36,646 nt of DNA from Parashewanella hymeniacidonis (GTDB lineage Bacteria > Pseudomonadota > Gammaproteobacteria > Enterobacterales > Shewanellaceae). This document shows, piece by piece, positions 9,091 through 19,854 of the stretch (positions are counted from its first letter, which is position 1; the number at the start of each line of letters is the position of its first letter). Both the position numbers and the translations under genes were made by a program. Location: positions 1-36,646 of the forward strand of contig NZ_JAFEUN010000042.1 of assembly GCF_016900895.1 (NCBI RefSeq), read 5' to 3'. The notes under the pieces are model-generated. The model searched no databases, was not told the DNA's origin, and saw only the letters and a list, made by a program, of their open reading frames with translations.

Positions 9091-9113
9091 AAAAAGAGCA
9101 TGTAATGCTCTTT
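9091..9113 (-). terminator. rho-independent terminator of the DUF5916 gene
   Basis: AAAGAGCAT (9093-9101) and ATGCTCTTT (9105-9113) form a 9 bp perfect stem with a 3-nt loop. On the minus strand it ends in a T-rich tail (TTTTTAT). It lies 34 bp past the stop of the gene ending at 9147 and so insulates cysK. Confidence 0.8.
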
Positions 9114-9146
9114 CTATATTCTAGATTAATTTGTGTTATACGTAGT

Positions 9147-11477
9147 TTAAATTACGAATGCGTAGCTGATTTTCATAAATATTCTGCGTTCATTAGGTGT
9201 TAAAGAGTCGATTTGGTCATTGGCTCTACTATTGTCTGAATAACCAAGATAGAAAACACTCAATGGATTAAGCTTATATCCATACAACACTTCATTACTG
9301 ATGCGTTGAGTATTTTTATTACTTGGCCTGAATTCAGCTTTATAGTTTTCTAGATTTCTATCAATATCTCTATATACGCTAGAAAAGCGGATGAAACTTT
9401 TTACGCTGAATTGCCAGTTTAACCTTAAGTCCGTTAAATTAGCTGTGAATAAACGACCTTGTTCTACATTTAAACGTTTGTAATTATGGGTCACTTCCAT
9501 TGCTAAGTTATCTAGAATGTCCCACTCTAATGACGGTCTAATTCGTAAGTTTTTACCAAGTTGATTGTTGGTGAAATCGATTTCATCACCGTAATTCACA
9601 TTGATTGCGAGAGAAAGGTTTGGAATAGGATCAAACTCTAAGTCAAAAAGATAAAAGGTTTCTTCAAATAACGTTGTTTCATTATCAATCGATAACTGAG
9701 CATTTTGTTTAATTTGATCAATGTCGCCGGCAGTTTGTCTTAAGCCTACTCGATTGCGGTCAAAAACCATAAAACGAACAAAGCTTTGATACTTACCCCA
9801 AAATCTGATTTCAGCTTGAGCTTCTTTCTCTAAAAGTTCATTTTTGTCATTATGCGTGATATCCCAATCACCTGAGAGTCTGATTTCATTAAAAAAACCT
9901 TGATCATAAAACCAGCTGTAGCCACCACCAGAAACAAACTTATTAAAATCGACTCTTTCAATGAAGCCTAAATCTGCTCTAAAATCGTCAGAATACGATT
10001 CGTAGGTAGCAAAGGCATTCCAATTACGTGTGTCGTGAGAGTAATTCAGACGGTAGTAATTACCTGTAAAGTCGTCATCAATATTTGTTCGTAAGTATGA
10101 CTCACAATCTCTGATGTCACAGTCGATGTTATCTCGCAGATATTCAGGGTATTCAGTTTGAGATAATGCCGCTTGAACTCTAAAAGTGTCTTGATTGCTG
10201 GGTTGGTATTTTAAGTCACCGCTCACCAAGTAGTTATGGTAGCCCTCAGATTGTTTAGCCGTTATGAGAGTGCCAATGGCCAATTTTTCCGTAGCATCAT
10301 AGCGGTATCGAGCTGCAATGTTCGTGCTTTTATCGTCAAGGCTTGCGACCTCAGATCCGAGGTTCCCAGGTATTAAAAAGTTAGTTTCAGAGTCTTGAGT
10401 AATCAGTAATGCAGACGTATGTTGGTCGACTTTACTGGTGACTTTTACGCCATAATCTGGTGCAGCAATGTTTCTTGTATGCAAAAGGTTACGCTGGGTA
10501 TCAAAATAATCTTTATTGTCTAAGAAGAATGGGCGTTTTTCAGGAAAATAGAGTGCGAAAGTCGTGTTAACGTCCAGCTGCCCTGCATCTGCTTCCACTT
10601 GAGAAAAATCAGGATTAATTGTTGCGTTTAATAACGTTGAAGGCGTAATTGACCAACGGAAATCTAAACCGGGCTCAACTTCTGTTTCGTTTTCCCATGG
10701 AGTATTCGGGTATAAATCTCTTTCTGATTGCCTCGAAGCAACCAAAGATGGTGTGATTTGAATTCCGCTACCTTGAGAAACGCCAGATAAACCGGTGGCA
10801 GTACCTATTTGGCAAAGGTTGCAGTTAATGTTGCGATCAATTTTATTGTTGGCGATTCTAACGACTTCACTACGAGGGTAATAGCGAATGAAGTCGATTC
10901 CCCAGGTTTGCATATCAAGAGAATCATCAAATACAAACATTGAAATAGGCAGTTCCATTTCTACATGGAAACCATCATCTGTTTTTTTTCCAGCACTGTA
11001 CCAGATACCATCCCAAGCATCGCTTTCTTGACCTGTTAATTCATTCTCAATACTGTCTGCTTGGGCACCATAGGCGTTCACGAAAAAGTTATAAGCAAGC
11101 TTAGAGTCATTATAGGTATCGAAGCGTATGCCAACAGTATCATCTCCCCACGAATTGTCTCTGTCTCTAAGGTTTGCTCTTATTTGGTCAGGGTTTGGAT
11201 CAAAAGCCTTGAATGCAACAAAGATTGAGTCTTTCGTCGCATAAATTTTTGCTTTAGTGGTTACGGGAGCGGCAATATTTTCTCTTGGACGAGTCTCAAA
11301 ATTGAGTGTCACTTCTGCAGCATTGTTCCACTGAGGTTCGTCAATGGCACCATCAATGTTTGCGGCTTGGGTTAATGTAGGAATTTGAATATTTTGCTGT
11401 TGGGATACGCCTGCGAGAGCAACTGAAGAAAAAAAGCTGGAATAGAAAGCGGTAAATAGCGAAAGAGTTTTTTTCAA
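9147..11477 (-). CDS. CBM9-like/DUF5916 outer-membrane protein
   Basis: The 776-residue protein has a signal peptide (MKKTLSLFTAFYSSFFSSVALA). A carbohydrate-binding family 9-like beta-sandwich follows (about 33-235, starting IDGAIDEPQW and including DDTVGIRFDTYND). A long region of alternating hydrophobic strands rich in Tyr, Phe and Asn ends in RRIFMKISYAFVI; this is the DUF5916 arrangement and suggests an outer-membrane beta-barrel. The exact ligand is unknown. The CNLC pair near residue 218-221 could form a disulfide. The start is TTG, with AGGTAG about 8 nt upstream; no in-frame ATG would keep the signal peptide. It stands alone between cysK and cysZ, with its own promoter and terminator, so it is probably a lineage-specific insertion in the cys neighbourhood. 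Confidence 0.83.
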   Translation of the reverse strand: MKKTLSLFTAFYSSFFSSVALAGVSQQQNIQIPTLTQAANIDGAIDEPQWNNAAEVTLNFETRPRENIAAPVTTKAKIYATKDSIFVAFKAFDPNPDQIRANLRDRDNSWGDDTVGIRFDTYNDSKLAYNFFVNAYGAQADSIENELTGQESDAWDGIWYSAGKKTDDGFHVEMELPISMFVFDDSLDMQTWGIDFIRYYPRSEVVRIANNKIDRNINCNLCQIGTATGLSGVSQGSGIQITPSLVASRQSERDLYPNTPWENETEVEPGLDFRWSITPSTLLNATINPDFSQVEADAGQLDVNTTFALYFPEKRPFFLDNKDYFDTQRNLLHTRNIAAPDYGVKVTSKVDQHTSALLITQDSETNFLIPGNLGSEVASLDDKSTNIAARYRYDATEKLAIGTLITAKQSEGYHNYLVSGDLKYQPSNQDTFRVQAALSQTEYPEYLRDNIDCDIRDCESYLRTNIDDDFTGNYYRLNYSHDTRNWNAFATYESYSDDFRADLGFIERVDFNKFVSGGGYSWFYDQGFFNEIRLSGDWDITHNDKNELLEKEAQAEIRFWGKYQSFVRFMVFDRNRVGLRQTAGDIDQIKQNAQLSIDNETTLFEETFYLFDLEFDPIPNLSLAINVNYGDEIDFTNNQLGKNLRIRPSLEWDILDNLAMEVTHNYKRLNVEQGRLFTANLTDLRLNWQFSVKSFIRFSSVYRDIDRNLENYKAEFRPSNKNTQRISNEVLYGYKLNPLSVFYLGYSDNSRANDQIDSLTPNERRIFMKISYAFVI

Positions 11478-11500
11478 ACCTGAACTACCTGTTCTAATTG

Positions 11501-11528
11501 ATTGTAATTTTTTTTGATATTTTGTCAG
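11501..11528 (-). promoter_or_regulatory. putative promoter of the DUF5916 gene
   Basis: On the minus strand, CTGACA (11528-11523) and TACAAT (11506-11501) are separated by a 16 bp A-rich spacer. The start codon lies 23 nt downstream of the -10. The rest of the 230 bp gap up to cysZ shows an imperfect palindrome around CTCTAGAG (about 11670) and nothing else I can name. Confidence 0.5.
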
Positions 11529-11709
11529 AAAAACAATGTGATGTGGAAAACTAATTGTGAATAAGTTTTACAAGATGTTTCAGGGAAGGTGATTTTTGAA
11601 TGATTTAAAAGATCATCAGTCTGACATTACTGAAAAGTTGGAAGCTGTAGGTGCTTTCTCACTCTAGAGTCAATAGGGGAGAAGCAACTACAAGTCATGA
11701 CAAATCTAT

Positions 11710-12477
11710 TTATTCAGGAGCAATAACGGTATTACGGTAGGCAGGGCGATATTTATCAACCCACAGAGCCGTAGCTCCACAAATCGCCACTGGCATGACA
11801 ATAAAATTCACGATTGGAATCATTGAAAATAATGAAACAGTAGCGCCAAACGTGTAAGACGTGCCTTTGGTATTCTTTAGTGCAAACTTCATATCATCAA
11901 ATTTCACTTTATGATTATCGAATGGATAATCACAATACTGAATCGACATCATCCATGCGGTAAAAATAAACCAAACGATTGGTGCCACAGTTTGTCCTAC
12001 ACCTGGAATAATAAACAATAACAAGCATAAAATTGCTTTCGGTAGGTAATACTTGAGTTTCTGCCACTCTCGTCCGAGGATTCTTGGCAAATCTTTGATT
12101 AAATCCATGGTGCCGCCTGTATTAAGCGGTTTTCCTGTGAGTGCCTGTTCGACCTTTTCTGCAAGTAAGCCATTGAAAGGGGCGGCTAACCAATTCATCA
12201 CCGAGCTAAAAATAAATGACATGGTGATCAATAGCGAGACGATAGCAATTGGCCATAATAAAAAGTGTAACCAAGATAAAAAGTCGGGAAGCTGACCATT
12301 TAACCAATTAAAGAGTTGCTCCATTCTGCCAAATGCAAAATAGAAAGCCACGGCGAAAAGCAAGAAGTTAATGGTCAGTGGAATAAACACAAAGCTTCTC
12401 AAACCAGGTCTTTTAATCAGGCTAAAACCTTCAAGAAAATAATTCACGCCACTTTTATTGGTGCTTTTTTGATTCAT
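11710..12477 (-). CDS. cysZ: sulfate transporter CysZ
   Basis: With the ATG at 12477 the protein has 255 residues (E. coli CysZ has 253). It starts MNQKSTNKSGVNYFLEG; the longer frame from TTG at 12501 adds eight residues not expected in the family. CysZ is an inner-membrane sulfate importer feeding cysteine synthesis. Hydrophobic segments at about 30-50, 67-92, 145-170 and 205-235 and the family-typical FLEGFSLIKRPGLRSFVFIP and NWLAAPFNGLLAEK blocks support the call. The gene is divergent from smc. In many gammaproteobacteria cysZ lies next to zipA, and here smc sits between them, as in Shewanella and Pseudomonas-type arrangements. Confidence 0.93.
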   Translation of the reverse strand: MNQKSTNKSGVNYFLEGFSLIKRPGLRSFVFIPLTINFLLFAVAFYFAFGRMEQLFNWLNGQLPDFLSWLHFLLWPIAIVSLLITMSFIFSSVMNWLAAPFNGLLAEKVEQALTGKPLNTGGTMDLIKDLPRILGREWQKLKYYLPKAILCLLLFIIPGVGQTVAPIVWFIFTAWMMSIQYCDYPFDNHKVKFDDMKFALKNTKGTSYTFGATVSLFSMIPIVNFIVMPVAICGATALWVDKYRPAYRNTVIAPE

Positions 12478-12587
12478 TATCAAAATACCTAAAATCAACA
12501 ATAGCTTGATTGTGAATAACTTGCTTTAAAATAACAAGTAAAGTGCAATCTGAAAGATGTAAAAAACGTTACAAAATGCTGCGTGCT

Positions 12588-12616
12588 TTGCTAAAGTACC
12601 ATTGTTATTCCATAAA
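12588..12616 (+). promoter_or_regulatory. putative promoter of smc, upstream of the inserted element
   Basis: TTGCTA (12588-12593) and CATAAA (12611-12616) are separated by 17 bp. If this is the native promoter, the transcript must cross the whole 297 bp element before the start codon. The match is modest, and a promoter inside the element is an alternative. Confidence 0.35.
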
Positions 12617-12638
12617 AAATAAACCGTTACAGCCTCTA

Positions 12639-12935
12639 GAGGCCGTTCCCAATTAGTCATTTCGATTTGTTACTGCCTAAAATTGGCAAAATCGAGGCAC
12701 GAAGAATGAAGTTTAGTGGGCTAAACGCAGTAACGACAGTTTTGTATGTCGGTCAATGAAATATGAGTAACAAAGAGTTTGCCAATTTTAGGCGTAACCC
12801 GAAGGGCTGTGTATATTTTTCGTTTCTTCGGTGTTGCCGAATGCTTATGTAGAACAACTACACCCCACATTCGCCGCCTTGAATAAACACAAAATCTACA
12901 ACAGCAAATCGAAATAGTTAATTGGGCACGGCCTC
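12639..12935 (+). mobile_element. MITE-like element, family A copy 1 (297 bp), abutting smc
   Basis: The ends are inverted repeats of 31 nt with about 4 mismatches, starting GAGGCCGT. TA lies on the left (12637-12638) and TG on the right, probably a decayed TA duplication. There is no ORF. The left half holds a long stem: CCTAAAATTGGCAAA (12676-12690) pairs perfectly with 12778-12792, extended by GTTAC/GTAAC and enclosing the hairpin GTTTAG-TGGG-CTAAAC. The right half holds a second stem with nested GAATG/CATTC and TGTAG/CTACA. Hand alignment with copy 2 gives about 21 differences in 297 and no indels (about 93% identical). The element ends 3 nt before the smc ATG. Confidence 0.85.
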
Positions 12936-12938
12936 TGA

Positions 12939-15900
12939 ATGAAATTAAAACAAATAAAGCTGGCTGGATTTAAGTCGTTTGTTGATTCAACAAAAATCCC
13001 GTTTGAAAAAGCGCTTACCGGTATTGTCGGGCCTAATGGTTGTGGCAAGTCGAACGTGATCGATGCTGTTCGTTGGGTGCTTGGTGAAAGTAGTGCCAAG
13101 CATTTACGAGGTGGAGCAATGACTGATGTGATTTTCAGTGGTTCTAATGCTCGAAAACCCGTATCTGTCGCAAGTGTTGAACTCAGTTTTGATAATCAGG
13201 ATGGACGCCTTGCAGGACAGTATTCTAGCTACCAAGAAATATCGGTAAAACGCCAAGTCAGCCGTGACGGTGATTCATTTTACTTTTTGAATGGACAGAA
13301 GTGTCGTAGAAAAGACATTACGGATTTATTCATGGGTACCGGGCTTGGGCCAAGAAGTTATGCCATTATCGAACAAGGTATGATTTCTCGTCTTATTGAA
13401 TCTAAGCCTCAAGACTTACGAGTTTTTATCGAAGAAGCTGCGGGTATCTCTCGCTACAAAGAGCGCCGCCGAGATACTGAAAACCGCATTCGCCATACTC
13501 GTGAAAATTTAGAACGTTTATTTGATATACGCAATGAACTTGAGACTCAACTTAAAAAGTTAGAATCTCAATCAAAGTCTGCACTTAAGTACCGTGAACA
13601 AAAAAAAATTGAAAGAAGACTGCATGCAGAACTTTTGGTTTTAAAGTATCAAGAGCACACAACTCAAGTTGATCAAACTACGGTTAAAATTAATCGTTTA
13701 GATGTTGAGCTCGAAAAGATCAATGCTGAGATTGAGTCTGTAAAAGGACAACATACCAAGCTTTCGCTAGAATTAAGCGAGCTCAATGCTAAAGAGCAGA
13801 ATCAAGTAGAAGCTTTTTATAAAACAGGCACTGAAATTGCGAGACTTGAACAACAAAGTACTCATCAAAAACAACTTGATAAGAAGTTGTTAGAGCAGCT
13901 TGAAAAAGATGAGCAACAAAAATTAGAGCTTGAGTCCGATTTAAAAGTACAGCAGGAAAAGAGTACGCAGTTACGTTCAGAGCTCATCAATTCTCAAAAT
14001 GAGCTTGAAGTAATTCAAGAGCAGGTTGAAGAGTCTAAGTTAAGCTTAGAAGATGTCCAGAGTGAATATACTCTTTTGTCTGATACTGAGCGTACCCAGC
14101 GTCAGCAGCTTTCAGAATTCAAGCTTCAGCTTCAGCTCCATCAATCTCAACAAACGCATAAACAGCAAAATGTTTCACATTTAGAACAGCAGTTACAACA
14201 ACTCAATCAACAGCAAGACTCACTCGCTCAAGAGCAGGTTGATGTTGATAAAAAGCAAAATGAATTACACTCAGCTCATCAAAAAATTATACAGTTAGAG
14301 CAGAAACAAGATAAAGCTAAACGTAATTTTATTGAATTGGAACAACAAGTTTTATCAATAACAGCAGAACAAAAAACAGTTGAGACAGCGATTACAGAGA
14401 AATCTAGCCGAATCAACATTATTGAAGAATGGTTGAGTGATCACCAACAGAGTGAATCTCCAATTTGGCAAGTGATAAACGTAAACAAAGGTTGGGAAAA
14501 GCCTGTTGAGTTACTGCTCGGGAATATTCTTAATCATGCATATTTTGATACAACGAGTGCCGAAGAAATAGGTTTTGTTCATCAGAAAACAGAGTTCAAA
14601 AATGCAGTCATTACATCTTCTAAAGTCAATTTAGCTCCTTGGTTCAACAACGTTGAGTTTATTGAAACTAAGACACAAGCTTTAGCTGCAGTAAAAAGTA
14701 ATATCCAGATGATGTATTTAACCCAAGATGGTTACATTGTTGGCGATGGCTTTATCCTTGAAAAACAAAATACAGAATCATCTCAGCTTAGTCTTCAATC
14801 TGAAAAGTTAGAGTTATCAGCGCAGCTTACGGATTCTAAGGCTCTCATTTTACGCATTAACCAACGATTAGCTGACTCGCTTGAACGTAAGAATGAAGTT
14901 AACGATGAATTACTAAATCTGAATCAAGAATTGCAACAGATTGAACTTAAACGATCCAGTTTGTTATCTTCCATTACCGTGATATCAGAGCAACAGCAAA
15001 AAGATAACTTACGAAAACAAGAAATCGCACAACGAATAGATCAAATACAAAAACAAATTGTAGAATTACAACTTACTGATGAAGTTGAGCAAGAAAAACA
15101 GCAGCGAATAGAAGTCTCAATTGAAGACGTCGCAAGTTTGCTCATCGCTACCGAGCAAACGATGAAGCAGAAGCAAAGTCAAGTTCAACAAGTCAAAGCA
15201 ACGCTTAATGAATTACAACAAAAGCTCAATACTGGTGGCACGCACAATCAAAAGATAAATACACAGCTTGCTGTTTGTGAGCAACAAATCATCCAAACAA
15301 AAAATCGAATTGATGAGTTTAATAGTAAAGTACAAGAGTTACAAAATTCATTAGATTCGAAAGATGCAGAGATTGGAGTTCTTTCTCCTCGAGCGCTTGA
15401 GCAAGAATTGAAAAAGCAAGTTCAGCTTCATAGTGAGCAGCAAAGTGAGTTAACAGTGATAAGGCAATTACAGACTCATATACAAGCTCAAGTAAATGAT
15501 TTTACTCATCAACAGAAACAATTTGTTAGCCAGCAAGAAAGTATTGTGAAGCAAATCGGTGAGCTAAAAATATCGCGTGAAGGCATCAAAGGCCAAATAA
15601 ACAGTCAATTGGAGCTGCTAAAAGAAGAAAAAGTCGATATTCATTCAGTTGCGGTTGAAATGCCTCCAAATGCTGATATAAATAACTGGCACGAGGAGCT
15701 TGAAAAAGTTAAACAACGAATTGCTCGCCTTGGCGCCATCAACTTAACTGCGATAGAAGAGTTTGAACAGCAAAAAGAGCGAAAAGACTATCTCGATAAG
15801 CAAAACGATGATTTAACCTCAGCTTTAGATAGCCTTGAGTCTGCAATTCGTAAGATTGATAGAGAAACTCGCAGTCGTTTTAAAGAGACTTATGAAAAGG

Positions 15901-16346
15901 TAAATAATGACCTCCAAGTGTTGTTTCCTAAAGTCTTTGGTGGTGGCAGTGCATACTTAGAGCTAACGGGTGATGACCTTTTAGAAACAGGTATTACCAT
16001 CATGGCAAGACCACCAGGTAAAAAGAATAGTACAATTCATTTACTTTCTGGTGGAGAAAAGGCGCTAACCGCATTATCATTGGTGTTTGCAATTTTTAGA
16101 TTGAATCCAGCACCTTTTTGTATGTTGGATGAAGTAGATGCACCATTAGATGATGCAAATGTTGAACGTTTCTGTCGATTACTTGAAGAAATGTCTCAAA
16201 CAGTGCAATTTATATATATAAGCCATAACAAGATCACCATGGAGATGGCTGATCAGTTAATTGGCGTAACTATGCATGAGCCAGGCGTTTCTAGAATCGT
16301 CGCTGTAGACGTTGATGAAGCCGTGGCGCTTGCAGATGTAGGATAA
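12939..16346 (+). CDS. smc: chromosome segregation ATPase SMC
   Basis: The 1135-residue protein is a full-length bacterial SMC. The head has Walker A GPNGCGKSN at residues 31-39. Two long Gln/Glu-rich coiled coils flank a hinge at about 490-620. The C-terminal head has signature LLSGGEK at 1035-1041 and Walker B CMLDEVDAPLDD from 1061. With ScpA and ScpB (not in this window) it compacts and separates chromosomes. MKLKQIKLAGFKSF is the normal SMC N-terminus, so the ATG at 12939 is right, although it has no Shine-Dalgarno: the whole upstream 297 bp is the family A element, whose end is 3 nt away. zipA follows after 72 bp with a terminator-like hairpin between. No truncation is seen. Confidence 0.97.
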   Translation: MKLKQIKLAGFKSFVDSTKIPFEKALTGIVGPNGCGKSNVIDAVRWVLGESSAKHLRGGAMTDVIFSGSNARKPVSVASVELSFDNQDGRLAGQYSSYQEISVKRQVSRDGDSFYFLNGQKCRRKDITDLFMGTGLGPRSYAIIEQGMISRLIESKPQDLRVFIEEAAGISRYKERRRDTENRIRHTRENLERLFDIRNELETQLKKLESQSKSALKYREQKKIERRLHAELLVLKYQEHTTQVDQTTVKINRLDVELEKINAEIESVKGQHTKLSLELSELNAKEQNQVEAFYKTGTEIARLEQQSTHQKQLDKKLLEQLEKDEQQKLELESDLKVQQEKSTQLRSELINSQNELEVIQEQVEESKLSLEDVQSEYTLLSDTERTQRQQLSEFKLQLQLHQSQQTHKQQNVSHLEQQLQQLNQQQDSLAQEQVDVDKKQNELHSAHQKIIQLEQKQDKAKRNFIELEQQVLSITAEQKTVETAITEKSSRINIIEEWLSDHQQSESPIWQVINVNKGWEKPVELLLGNILNHAYFDTTSAEEIGFVHQKTEFKNAVITSSKVNLAPWFNNVEFIETKTQALAAVKSNIQMMYLTQDGYIVGDGFILEKQNTESSQLSLQSEKLELSAQLTDSKALILRINQRLADSLERKNEVNDELLNLNQELQQIELKRSSLLSSITVISEQQQKDNLRKQEIAQRIDQIQKQIVELQLTDEVEQEKQQRIEVSIEDVASLLIATEQTMKQKQSQVQQVKATLNELQQKLNTGGTHNQKINTQLAVCEQQIIQTKNRIDEFNSKVQELQNSLDSKDAEIGVLSPRALEQELKKQVQLHSEQQSELTVIRQLQTHIQAQVNDFTHQQKQFVSQQESIVKQIGELKISREGIKGQINSQLELLKEEKVDIHSVAVEMPPNADINNWHEELEKVKQRIARLGAINLTAIEEFEQQKERKDYLDKQNDDLTSALDSLESAIRKIDRETRSRFKETYEKVNNDLQVLFPKVFGGGSAYLELTGDDLLETGITIMARPPGKKNSTIHLLSGGEKALTALSLVFAIFRLNPAPFCMLDEVDAPLDDANVERFCRLLEEMSQTVQFIYISHNKITMEMADQLIGVTMHEPGVSRIVAVDVDEAVALADVG

Positions 16347-16350
16347 ATTT

Positions 16351-16386
16351 AAAAGCGATATATTAAGTTCTAATATCACGCTTTTT
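16351..16386 (+). terminator. imperfect terminator-like hairpin between smc and zipA
   Basis: AAAAGCG (16351-16357) pairs with CGCTTTT (16379-16385). After a 2x2 mismatch, ATATTA pairs with TAATAT around loop AGTTC, and a short T-run follows. It is probably a partial terminator within the smc-zipA-ligA run. Confidence 0.5.
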
Positions 16387-16418
16387 GTTAAATAAAGATT
16401 TATAAAACAGGGTAACAA

Positions 16419-19375
<2,957 letters not shown>

Positions 19376-19385
19376 ACGAGAATCT

Positions 19386-19817
19386 ATGTCTTTATTACAC
19401 CAAATTGCAATTGGAACAGGCATGATTATTTTATGTGTGTTTTTTCACGTTGGCGGTTTGGTGTATCTGTCTCATTTTTTACGAGATTTTTGGCCTGTTA
19501 AATCGCAAAGGCCCAAGCCATTAGCAGTGATGGGTATCGTCATTGGCAGTATGCTGATCATGATTGCTTTGCATTCCATTGAAGCATGGTTATGGGCTGG
19601 TTTATATATTTACATCGGTGAATTTAACCAGTTAAGTGATGCGCTTTATTTTTCGACCGTTACCTCAACGACGCTTGGATATGGAGATATTGTACTTTCA
19701 GATTCAGGCCGATTATTAAGTGGTTTTGAGTCGATGGGTGGCTTGTTATTATTCGGAGTAACCACAGCTTTTTTGATTGATGTGATTCGTTATTTGATGA
19801 AAGAGCATTTCGATTAG
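19386..19817 (+). CDS. small potassium-channel-like membrane protein
   Basis: The 143-residue protein has three hydrophobic segments (about 9-31, 48-72, 112-136). A pore loop between the last two contains TTLGYGD at residues 95-101, the potassium selectivity-filter signature of the ion-channel 2 domain family. It has no RCK or cyclic-nucleotide domain, so gating is not evident. A functional channel would be a tetramer in the inner membrane. It starts 10 bp after ligA and is probably co-transcribed with it; the link to DNA ligase is likely positional. A stem-loop follows between it and the convergent pta gene. I am confident of the filter; potassium selectivity is inferred. Confidence 0.82.
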   Translation: MSLLHQIAIGTGMIILCVFFHVGGLVYLSHFLRDFWPVKSQRPKPLAVMGIVIGSMLIMIALHSIEAWLWAGLYIYIGEFNQLSDALYFSTVTSTTLGYGDIVLSDSGRLLSGFESMGGLLLFGVTTAFLIDVIRYLMKEHFD

Positions 19818-19822
19818 AGAAA

Positions 19823-19845
19823 AGCTCCTCAAATTGAGGAGCTTA
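19823..19845. terminator. bidirectional terminator between the channel gene and pta
   Basis: AAGCTCCTCA (19823-19832) and TGAGGAGCTT (19836-19845) form a 10 bp perfect stem with loop AAT. T-rich tails on both strands are short, with the minus strand better (TTTTC). It lies between convergent genes. Confidence 0.7.
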
Positions 19846-19854
19846 CTTAGACAT

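Noticed and set aside
12896-13099. Minus-strand ORF of 67 codons across the element and smc start
   Set aside because: It is antisense to the conserved SMC N-terminus with no ribosome site; chance ORF.
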